A stretch of 64,000 bases of DNA from Onchocerca volvulus. Its lineage: Eukaryota; Nematoda; Chromadorea; Rhabditida; Onchocercidae. A program made the translations under genes and the position numbers. The stretch covers positions 10,626,616-10,690,615 of the forward strand of contig HG738139.1 of NCBI GenBank assembly GCA_000499405.2, read 5' to 3'. A model generated the notes under the pieces. The model was given only the letters and a program-made list of their open reading frames with translations, was not told where the DNA came from and made no database searches. Of this stretch, positions 1-17,439 are shown one piece after another. Within the stretch, counting starts at the first letter, position 1, and each line of letters starts with the position of its first letter.

Positions 1-3000
1 ACCAATTTGCTTTATGTACCTTGAAAAACAATAATTTATTTGCAATATTTTTTATAATTTTATATTCTTTGTTTTCCGTCCATCATTTTTTTTTCCTTCA
101 AATTGATATGCCGCTCTAAAACACAAAAACATCAAACTAAGGAGTTTTTTCCGAAATATGACTGATTATTTTAGACAAATTATGACTATAATGGTCACAC
201 TGATGGCTTACTAAAGATTTAAGATCTTGCGTACAACTGCACCCATAAAAGTATTTCAACTCACTGCAATTTCAACTGAAAATTTTCAAATGACTTAATT
301 TTGCGATCTACATACAAAAAAAGACAACAAATACATACCGTTTAGTCAAAATCTTGCTTTACTTACGAGGAAAAGAAGAATAGGATAATATCTGAACAAG
401 TAATTGTTCTAGCAAATGAAAAATTATTCATTTAAAACTGGAGAATGAAAAATCCATACATATAATCAATCTTAGCATCATATTTTATTCATCATTAATA
501 AGAAGGCAGCAATCATCAAGTACCTCCCCAAAACGTCCTTTCCCAATCAAACTTTGTTTCTTGAATTCAATTTGATTGAATGGAATAGTGAAATCATTCC
601 AGCTATTTGGTATCCTAATCGTTCCATTACTCCATCTATCTCGATTTAATGAGCAACCCGAAGTGGGACTTAACTTTAAACTGTCCAATTCTTCCTGAAA
701 ATGATATAAAATTTTTAATTCCTACTGATTACCTTAAAAAATCGAATTGACATAAACAAACAAAAGAAAAAAGATCTAACTCGATTATCAGAATTGCCAC
801 CACTGCTTCCCACTGAGTCAATGAATAAAGTACCTTCGGAACCTTCTGAACCACCAAGAATAATGGTACCACCAGAATTCACTGTACAGTCTGAGCCTTC
901 AGATGAAATTAATCGTTGTTGTTCACTGAAGACACCATACAAACTAATTTAATACATAAGAAAATGCATTCAAAACTCCAACTTATTCAATTTCATTCTC
1001 TTGTCGCAAACAACGATAATACAGTGATGACTTAGTATAACGGCTGATATGGGATATAAAAGGAAACTCCTATTATTTAAAATTTAATTAAATTTTATAT
1101 TCCTAAATTTACTATTGATTTGTTAAATGTGAAGTGAATAAAACGGTTTGAAGAGTTCAGGAGAACATTTCTTCACTAATTTTAACCTTCTCAATGAATT
1201 AATTTATGGTTTATAATATTTTCTAATCTTCTAGAAAAAAGGAAATTTCGTAATTTCAAAATCAAATTCGCTTCAGCAGTAAAAAATTACAATTGCTGTT
1301 GATTTACCTGCCACCACTTTCCACAACAATATCAGGCAATTCAGGAACTGATTCCGGAAAGTCAAAATTACTTCTATACGATGAAGGAGGTGCTGACGGC
1401 AATAAGAATGGACTAGACGCTGGAAGCGTGGCTGCAAAAACTTAAAATTTTCTAAAATTTTGACAAACCTTAAAATGGCGTGAAAAAAAATGACATATTC
1501 ATATCAGCAAAATTAGAATGTGCTACGACACTGTCCCAGTTGTCATTATGGAGATTATCTTTAGTATTCTTGGTTTTGTTTGAGACTTTTCTTGAAACAA
1601 TAATCCTTTTTATTTGTTTTTTAAGCTTACTTTGATTGATTGGTCGTTTGAAAAAAATCGATGATTTACAGCTATTTTAGCTATTTTATGTCTCATTAAA
1701 ACCTATTTTCTCGAAAGGAATTGTATTTCAACTTATAATACACAAGATATAAAAACTAATAGATATTATTTAAAATATGTCCGATTTATATTTATTGAGT
1801 TGATTTTCTCAAACGATTTTTTTCAAAAACAAAACAGAGCAACTAGAAATCCTCAGGACATTAAATCACACAGATGAAAAGTAAAGTTATTACTTACCAG
1901 AATACATAGCTGGAAAAGCTGGTGTTGAAGGTGCAGAACTGTTTGTACTCGATGAACTATCTATGGGATCGAAAGGAAATACCTGCTGCGATGAAGCTGT
2001 ATACTCTGATGGTGTCCAACCATCCTATAAAATGTTGAGTACAATAAAATTCAGATCTTATTCATCGAACTTGCAAGAAATTACGCATGGATAAAGATCA
2101 TAAGCAAAAAACTATGCCACGACTTAGAAAATCCTCATCAATAACATTTGAAAAGTAACATTCCGGAGCAACTAAAAGGACTCACTATAAAATCTTTTCG
2201 ATTGATATTTGCAGTGTTTCAAGACAAACTCACATTTCCGGTGTCTTTCATGAACATTTCTTTCAATGCCTGCTTGAGATAAGCAGGAGTAAGACCACAT
2301 GAATCACCAATTTTCTCCTTACAATGTGGGTGTACCTTCCACCTATATTTTACATATTTATCATGTTATGCTTGAATATTTCAACAATGTGATTTCGTAA
2401 TTCCATCAATGAAATGAATGGAGTTGAATATTAAGTTTCGATTTTCTTTCAAATGAAAAATATTCAAAGGCAAGAACCAAATTTACAATTTTGACCTTGA
2501 GACCAGAAAGAATGTAATACAAAATATAACGAAGGAGAAAATACATTCTGAGAAATAGATTTCCCTAGAGCGCTGAAATTTTTATTATAAACTTACTTGC
2601 ACGATTTACATTTCTCATATTCGCTGAAGAAATTTAATTGTCGTTGACAGAAATGACAATTTTCAGTGGAAATACGGAAACCTTTTCGCCTATGCCATTG
2701 ATGAGGGATGGAGTGCTTGGCACGAGCAGTTTTCGGTGTTCGAGGCATTGTATCTGTAAATGCTGACGTGATACTTTTATTTTGATTTTAACACTCGAAA
2801 TTTCGAAAATCTCGAATTCTCACGACTGAACCGAAAAAAAAAAGAGCAAAGAAAACAAAAACTTACTTGCCACTTGGCTCATATAGTTCAAATGCGAAGA
2901 TGATGGACTCAAAGTTGCCCCACGATTTAATACCGATAAACAATCATTAATTGAACGTGAACTGAAAACAATGATAATATCATGATCAAATTTAAGACAA

Positions 3001-5909
3001 CGGTCAAAATTTCATTAATGGCTCTTCATATGGATTATATCACATTTGTTAACTGGAATAACTGCATTACTATTGAGAAATGTAGCATAAGATAATAAAA
3101 CTATGATACAGTTTTTAGTATCAATACTAAAATCTTTTGAGCTGGAACATAAAAATGTCTACGCACCTTATCAATCCAGTTTCTCTACTATTATGAAGAG
3201 TATACTGAAGATTCGATTCATGAGAATGTGAGCGCATTAGGCCATCTGTCATTAAGCTCGTCGTCGACAAACGATTCGGAACTGACGACTTTTCACCAAC
3301 ACTCCTATAAGCACAGGAATTCATCAAAAATTTTCCATTTTCATGCAACAAAAGCAAATACGAATAAAATTTCAGACACTGATTCATATACTGAATACTA
3401 CAAAGTCATAAAGTGATAACCTAACTGATAGGTTTGAGATATCACCTTAACAGAAAGAATTTCGAGATATAAAACTGCAGCGCATAGCAACTAATGCCGG
3501 CCTAAAGAAATCCGAAACAAAGCACTGTATCAACCTTGGAAAAATACTAAGTGTATTACAAAGCGTCGTATTGATTATCGCCACATTTGGGCTTGCTGGT
3601 GGTGTCGTTGTTGGTAGTGATGATTGGGACAAATTCGACCCTACACCTGAAAAATTGGATAATTAAAGAGATTGAAAGGAAAAAAACAAAATATCACAGG
3701 CGTATCAGATATTCGAGAGAAAAAAAAAAAAAAAAGCTATCGTATCACTCTAACCTGAACCAGAATCGCTGGCACTCGACTCCGCAGTATTTTCATACGG
3801 AAAAGCCCTGTTCTCACCTGGAGCTAAATGATCGAAACTCATCCAGCATAAATCTCTGTCACTGAATGAGCGAACTGGCTCATATCCTTCATCTATAAAT
3901 ATAATCAGTAATTATTTCTATAGAATCAAACAGCATTTATTAATGCTGAATTTTATTATTGCCTTTAATTTAGTTGCTATAGTCAAATGACTGACGATTT
4001 ATGAGATTCCTTATGTATACTCTTCCAAAAGAATAAATATTAAAGATCGAAACACAAACATTTCACCTTCATAGCTACGGGACCTTATTAATAAGAAGAA
4101 ATCGTCATGAAAAGCAAAAAAAAAAAGACCTTACAATTAGTAAAATTAAATTAAAAATCTGAAGAAGCATAAACGATTAAAAAATTGCGCTTGCTTTGTC
4201 AAGAATATAATTTCTCAGGACTCTTTTAAATATGCAAAAAAATACGCTCAAATATTCAGATAAGAGAATAATTTAAATTATAAAAGTATAGTTCTTAAAT
4301 TATTAAACGAACCAATAGTTCATGAAAACATTCCAAAAGTAATAATATAAACATATCCAAAATGAGTCATATTTAAACATTAAAAAATTCCAACAAGTAA
4401 CCTTTCCATTTCGAAATATAACTTCGCAATGAATAGGATGATTTGCGCAATCTACGACGGCCATCTGATGTGAATCGAAATCTTTCACTAATATCCAAAA
4501 GCTATAATTAACAATAAATATAGCGAAATATTGAATATAATAATTTGATAGTGAAATAACTTTCGCTTCAACCTTCTTCTAAATCAAAAATTAAATTATA
4601 CTGGAATTGATAGAAAAATAATGGAATATTTCTATCCACTCATTTATTCTATGCTATCAGAGAAAAGATTTTTATATGTTGTAACATTCTGATGTATCAT
4701 CAGAAAAAAATGAAGAAATAGTAAATTCTATGTCGTATTTTGGCTCTCTATCAAGCATTACAGAGATCATTTACTTCTATATAACAGTATTAATATCAGT
4801 TACAGTCCATTGGTCAGTTTCATAGATAAGGCACTATTTGTAAGAGATATGCAAAAATTTTACGTTAAGTACGGCAAAGTGACAGTGTTAATTCCGTCCT
4901 CTCTTAGTTATATTAATCCCACACCAAAAATATATTCCAAAATTGTGATTATCCATGGGAAACTAGAGACAGATTGCACTAGATAATTAATTTCAGCAGG
5001 ATGGTTTAACGGTTGATGTCATATAAGTCCTCTTCTATGAAGTTATTTTTCAAAAAACGAACAATTTTGTATTATTCTGGTCATCATAAAAATTATTTTA
5101 TAGAAAACAATTTTCGCTACCTCTTTGTCGTTCACAGTGCTTAATACACAAAATGTCTGCAAGCATTCTAGAACAGTAACAATTTCGGTTGGTAATAAAT
5201 TGACATATGTTAGCCATTCATTAAGAGGTGGATATTTCGTGCCTCGATAACGTTGATTGATATAACACACTTGTGAAGCATGTCGAATTAATTTTGCCTA
5301 AAATGGATCATTCTTGGATTCTCGAACTTTTCCATACAATACTAAAATGTTATGAAATGACAGAGAACTGGAGATTATAACATTCTCTTTAGGAATCAAG
5401 TCCAAATCATTCCCTGAATTTTCCATAAATCATAAAAAATCAATACCAGGACAAATTTATCTCATTTTCTTCTAATAATCATTTTTTATGTATGCTTTGT
5501 TAAGTTAACACAGGATTTACTAAAATGTGAAATGAAAATTCCCTATCTAAAACTATAATTTCATTCCTCATCAAAATATTTCTTGTCAATACACTCCCAA
5601 TAATTGATTTATGAATATATTTCATCGAGAACTTACTAATTTATTTTATTATTCTAATTTTTATGATTTGCCAAAAACGATCTATTTAAAAACAAAAAAC
5701 AGTCAATTTACAAGAAAAATATATTCTACAGCAATAATGATGCTAAAAATACAAACCTCAAGTTGTATCAACAGAAGTTCGGAACCCGGATTTCTACATG
5801 TTGAACGTCCAATAATTAATTTCCTTCCAATTATATCAATAGCATGCAAACTTTGCTCGACTTTTTGTAACCATTCCGTATGGTCAACTTGTAATGCCGT
5901 ATTTGGCAT
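1..5909 (-). CDS. ksr: Kinase suppressor of Ras (KSR) homologue, 3' end outside window
   Basis: KSR is the membrane-recruited scaffold that holds Raf, MEK and ERK in the Ras pathway. Exons read: 5757-5909, 5121-5297, 4402-4487, 3755-3892, 3535-3646, 3167-3304, 2867-2961, 2597-2753, 2234-2342, 1898-2024, 1308-1431, 781-925, 524-694; the kinase continues left of base 1. The first two exons resemble the KSR-specific CA1 helical region (YPPLNEWLTYVNL). Exons 2597-2753 and 2234-2342 form a C1 zinc finger in KSR layout: HQWHRRKGF, then CHFC, CKSC, HPHC and a final Cys. A Ser/Thr/Pro-rich linker follows, then the kinase start IPFNQIEF and the glycine loop GKGRFGEV. Phases agree at all junctions except 5121 to 4487, so a short exon is probably missing there. 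The ATG at 5907-5909 follows an in-frame TGA and lies 10 bases after a TTTTAG acceptor, which suggests trans-splicing. Whether it matches ksr-1 or ksr-2 of C. elegans cannot be told. Confidence 0.85.
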
Positions 5910-7628
5910 TCTTCAAGTTCTAAAAGTGCATCAAAAAAAAAAAACTAATGAGATAATGCATGCCTATTTTACAATAATAAATCAAGGAATATAAATATAA
6001 ATTACATAAGTATTCTATGAAAATGTTTGAAATGCATACCTTTAATTATATTACTATATTTTATATCATAATACTTCATTTCCTAATTAATATAAACCAT
6101 CAATTTGTGATGAATGTTTTCGAATTTGCTAGCAAACATTGATCGAAATGGAGCTGAAAGCAACAAAAATGATCATTATCCAATAATTGAATAACCTTCG
6201 AATATACGTATATAACAGTCGAAATTTGAGTAAACGTAACATATAGTTTTATCACACTTGCACAATTTTCTGAATCATTATTAATCTTATGTGAATTTAT
6301 CATAATTTTTGTAAAAAGAAAATCGAGAAAATAAAAAATAAAAAACAGAAAAGTATAAATTAAATTTCGCAAAAGATTGCATTCCGATTTTCTTTATTTA
6401 TATCATTTAAACGCTAATTGTTATTACACTTCAAAATATATGTAAACATAGCTTATTTTAAAACTTTCTGCATTATTTCTATAGTTTAAACAAATCGATA
6501 AAACACAAAAACGAAGATGATTGAATTGTAGCAGCTGTATAAATTAAAATAAAACATAGCACTATTATACGTTGGATAAATTCCAGATAAATCATCCGAC
6601 TGTGTCTACGTATATCTTTTAGTTTAGATCATTAATAAATTTGCTCTTCTCTTTGTCCAATTTCTATTGAAATTAATAAACGGAAATTTTTGGTAACAAA
6701 TATAGTAAATGTCTGTAAATGAATATTGATAAACTGTATCTGTATGTTCAAAACTTTTCCTATGTATTCTTTGTAGAGAATAGGCTAACAAATCATATAT
6801 TTCACAAATTTTGTCCATCTGTTTAGTTGTATACTTAAGAAAAAAGTTGTGATCTATGGTCTATAGAAAAACTGCGTTTATTTCAATTAATTTCAAAAGC
6901 AGCAAATCAATCTCCGATAAATTGGAAATAATGGAAAAGTTATGTTCGAACTAAACTAGTTGAATACTACCTTTACAACTATCCGTATACCCGATATCCT
7001 CAGAACACTGAGATGGAAATGTCAATTTTCATGCCACAATTGCTGCATAATGTTCTGTTTTAATTTTTTCACTGTGAAATTTGTCTCTTTTGTCATGTTA
7101 CCTTGGAAGGTCAGCATATTTTTTCAGTATTTTGACGTATTTGGGACGTGTAATGTAAAAATGTGCTTGTGAATGAGTAAGATGTTGAATCTTCATGCAT
7201 TTATTGTCACTACATTTATCATTTATTGTCATACATTTGTTGCACACATTTATTGTCAATCTTTTTGATTCATTAAGAGACCTTAAATGGTTATATATTG
7301 TTACAAAAGAAGCTACCATTGTCCAGTTTAAATCCTTCCCACTATATATATCACCATGATCTTTAACTTCTTATAAATTCCAAATTCCATTACAGTTCAT
7401 TTCAAACAAAACAAATTTTTTCACTTAAAAAAAAAATTTGTTCCCCGACATATATTACGATGATCTTCAATCTCTCATATTATTCTCATTAACGATATTC
7501 TAAATTCCAGCATAGTTCCAAATTTTACAACTTCAATTAATCAAAGTATATTTCAAAAGAAGAACAAACTTTTTTACTGGAAAAAAGTTGTTAGGAAGAA
7601 ACGAAAAATTTGCATGGTGGCCTCATAT

Positions 7629-7643
7629 TTTCGGGAAGTTTCT
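7629..7643. promoter_or_regulatory. Heat-shock element (three perfect units)
   Basis: TTCGGGAAGTTTC contains three alternating TTC/GAA units in the exact 5-bp register bound by the HSF trimer. It lies about 2.6 kb before the hsp-110 start codon and 1.7 kb before the ksr start, and 150 bp from a second element. Function is inferred from the motif and from the hsp-110 neighbour. Confidence 0.55.
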
Positions 7644-7789
7644 TCAGCACGAATTTATTCCCATGTCGCAAACTTCTCTCCTGTCGCCTCTCCTTTTCCT
7701 CTTCATCTGTTCTTTCTTTCCTTCTCTGCTACCTTTTCTCTTCTTTTCTTTTTATCTTTCTCACGAGTGGTAAAATAGAATGATCTACC

Positions 7790-7819
7790 GTTCCGTAATG
7801 TTCTCGAATATTCGTGACG
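7790..7819. promoter_or_regulatory. Extended heat-shock element array
   Basis: Six consecutive 5-mers read gTTCc gTAAt gTTCt cGAAt aTTCg tGACg: three central units are perfect and the flanking ones are one base off. This is stronger than expected by chance in such AT-rich DNA and fits HSF-1 control of hsp-110, although the distance to the ATG (2.4 kb) implies a distant first exon or an enhancer. Confidence 0.6.
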
Positions 7820-7867
7820 AAATCAATCGGATGACAAATGCTGCTAGCAACAATGTCTCAGACGAGC

Positions 7868-8150
7868 GTCTCAGTGGTAAGGGAGTGATTGACTCTTAGG
7901 GACGGGTAAGTGATTTGCCCGCGGGTAGATTTACCCGGACTGCTCGCGGGTAAAAATTATTCAGACTATTCGCAGAGAGACGTTATTCAGATTTCCTGCA
8001 AAGGCAATCCGTGTCTCAGTGAATGTCGCAATGGTAAAAGTAGTGTGAATGACCATTAGGGATGGGTAAGTATTCTTGCGGATAAATTTATTCACGAATA
8101 GAATTATCTAGATTACCTGCGGAGAGATGTATTCAAGTTATCAAAAGGTA
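7868..8150. repeat. Diverged tandem duplication, about 160-bp unit, GC-richer
   Basis: Two copies begin at the shared GTCTCAGTG (7868 and 8013) and share TTAGGGACGGGTAAGT / TTAGGGATGGGTAAGT, followed by related GCGG(G)TA...TTTAC and GCGGAGAGA...TATTCA segments. The GGTAAGT heptamers sit 160 bases apart (7905 and 8065). The GC content is clearly above the surroundings. It may be an old local duplication or a small non-autonomous element. Confidence 0.6.
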
Positions 8151-10155
8151 CATCATCTACTAGACAGACATTATCCATGTTAATTCAGCAACCTTTTCTC
8201 ATGCCAGATTTTTTTTTCTTCATTCAGTGAAAGTTTATTTCAGTAGTGTTGTTCAAAAGAAAAGAAAAATGACAAAGTACTCTCCGTATATTCTCAATAT
8301 TTTTCTTTTTCTACAAAGCTAAATTTTAGTTTTCCTTATGATTCTTCCAAGAATTGATATACATCGAATTATCACATTATTTCATCTTCTATATGTGTAC
8401 TTCTGAATCCTGATTGTGTCACGAAGCAAATGAAGGAATTGAACAAGTTGTGATAAGAAGTGTCTCATTCAATGTTATTTACATATTTAAATAATAATTT
8501 ATGACTACATTTGCTAGACCACTGGCAGAAATATTTGCCTGCTTATTTATTCACTTAATCTAAATGAAAATCTTTCGATTTGACTTAACTTTTACTTGCA
8601 ATTTTCGTACATTTAATGCCCACTGATTTTTCTTATGTAAATCATAATCTAAATCTATCTGGCATTACTTATGCTTTTCACTTTCCTCTGCGACTTGGAT
8701 GTTTTTTTTTTTTTTTTTATGTTCATATTTTTTGTTTATGTTAGGCTTATCAGCACTTTTTCGTATATTACTATTACTTATTTCCTTTATTTTTCATTTG
8801 ATTTCGAGAAGCAAAGGTTTTTTTTTTGGGATTCTCATGTCGACTGCACAGAAGAGAAAAATTTGCGAATCTTTCTTTTTGCGAACTCAGCAATTTCATA
8901 AACGCAAACTGTGTAAGTTTTAGAGCTCTCAAGTCTGCATTCTTTACTTGATGCAACATCAAGACTTGGACTCTGAGTTCATAAGTTAACTGAATAGTGC
9001 AATAGTAGTATTCTATAGAGCATTTATGCTTTTCCCGAAAGACGCAACATATGACGACCTTGAGATTCTTAGAAATGAATGTGCGGAAATTAAATGTTGA
9101 TTACAAATTAAAAATTGAGAGATGCGATTCAGTCACTACGGAACCGCAATCAAACGACATATTTGCTGAACTACAATTCTAGCGATGTTGCAATCTTTAA
9201 ATTTTTTAACCTTTTGCTTTCAGCGGTTTAATTTTACGGCACAATTCGGATTAATCAAAAATAATGATTACAATAGACATGGGCGGTTATTAAATGAAAG
9301 GGAATTTGAAAACTTTGAAATATACAATAAAAGTTTTGAAGTTTAAAAAGAGAAACATGTATGTTTCGAAAAGTTTAGATTTTTGATCCATTTTCGCATC
9401 TTTTTGAGCATATGTAAATAATAGCAAATTATTTTGTTTTAAGACAAATTCCATCTTTTCATAATAAATGTTTGGTTGAAATCATGGGATAATTCTTTTC
9501 CGATCTTACTTTTTGATCTTCCTCACTTTCAGCTGTAAGCATCAACAGCCAAGTTTTTTGGTTTTCCTTTTACGATATTTTACGACGCAGTCTCTTGCAT
9601 TCTTTTGGATGATTACTTGATGCTTCTAATGACTATGATCTACAATGAACCATTGTAATTGCGATGCTGATTTTGATAATTAAATTATATCGTCTTGCGA
9701 CTTAATTTTCAATACATTCCTCATATTTTGTTTTATAAAGCTTTCTTTCATTCTTTTAAATAGCAGTACACTTTTTTCTTCAATTTAAGTAACAATCCGT
9801 CCTCAGCTAATCTTAAAGCACAATTCAAGTTGACTTTTCTATGATGTCAGTTATTGATAATACAGTGTAGACAGCGCTTTCGCGGTGGTAGTAATAGAGT
9901 TTTGTTATCTTACGGAAATCAAATTTGAAGACATAAAGATCGTCTCATATTCGCAATACGTTTTTTTTTTTTTTTCTTTTTTTTTTTCTCCATTAGTCCC
10001 AGTATTTCGTGAAACATAAGATATTTTTTCATTCGATCTTAAATTTCGATTTTATTCGAGTCGACTTGTTTGAATGTCTTTTTTCAAATAATGTATTTTG
10101 CTTTGCTTCTTTCATAATATTATTACCATTTTTATCGGGATTTATGACCAAGTGA

Positions 10156-16203
<6,048 letters not shown>

Positions 16204-17439
16204 TGACTTTCATTTCATTTGTTTTGAAATCATTTGTTTGTTTTGTTTTTTCGTTCTGGACATATTATTTGTTTTATGGATTAGACAGTTTCGTGAATCA
16301 TTTTGCTACTTATAGTAGTCTTATTATGTATATGCGAATCTATTGAGAAATTGGGCTTTATTTAACCTCAGACTTTAACTTAGTATTGTGACAGATATAC
16401 GAATAAGTCTTCTCCATTTATCTGCTTCATTTTTATATTCTTGAAATTCGAATTCCGATCTTCACTTCTTAGTTTGCATGTAACTGTTGCAAAGTTACGC
16501 AAGGATGGATTTATTTTTTTTTTTTTACTCTATTCATATATGTTTGTTTTATTTAAAGTAGTTTTTTTTAGTTCTTTTTCCCTCGAAATATTTCCCAAAA
16601 ATTTATTTAAAGAAATGGTGAGAAGATTTTTGCTTTCAATGTTTTAATCTTTTTGTAATGTTTAAAAGCCACTTGTTGAAATAAATTCATCTCGATGCTT
16701 TTTTGATGTTGCAGTATGGTATCAGTCTGCTCAACTGGCTTTATAGACGCTTGACAATATAATCTAGAATGATTCTTAAATCTTTTGATCTGAGTTGGAC
16801 ATTTTCGGGATTTCTTCACTTTCCTCAGCTCTAGGTTCGGTTCAAACTATTGTGTTTCATGATTTTTGAGTGATTTGCTCATTTAAATTATTTTTCGTTT
16901 TCAGTGGGAATTACAAATATCAATCTTTCGAGCAATTCTTGATTTATGTCATACTTCCAACTGACGGCAATAATTAAAGTAACTGCAATGGAGGGTCGTT
17001 AATTGTAAATTTATGACAGAATGGTATTGGAATGACATCTTGACCCTACTTTTTTTTTTTCTTCTCTCAGTAACAATTCTGCAAAAAAACAAGTGAAATA
17101 ATTGCTTCAAAATAAAATGTTGCAGATCCTCAAATTTACCAAACTACCATCCATATGCACTGGAGAAATATATTCTTACATTTAAATTTAGTATTGGTAA
17201 AAAATTTAAGGTGATGAATGAATCGCTTTGAAAGGAACTACTAAAATAATCAGAACTGTTAAATTGTTTTTGCCAACACTTCCCATTTTATAATTCATGA
17301 TGTAATTTAATTATAAGTTAGAGATTTTAACAATTTTCTACAATTCCGAAAAAGCTTGTTCCATTTTTTCCTTCTAAATTTGGTCCAGATGTATGGATAT
17401 ATTACAATTCATAGAAGCGCATTAAATTAAATTTTCTCA
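16204..17439. other. Convergent spacer between hsp-110 and dat-1
   Basis: This 1.2-kb region is shared by the 3' ends of two converging genes. An AATAAA at 16680-16685 could serve hsp-110, giving a 3' UTR of about 480 bases. No coding exon was recognised; the open frames seen are short and T-rich. Confidence 0.5.

Noticed and set aside
5611..5994. 127-codon plus-strand open frame
   Set aside because: It lies antisense over the first ksr exon, whose minus-strand reading matches the KSR CA1 region and has proper splice sites.
8671..8962. Overlapping open frames on both strands, rich in Phe or Lys
   Set aside because: They are produced by T and A runs; no family resemblance, splice context or start-site support.
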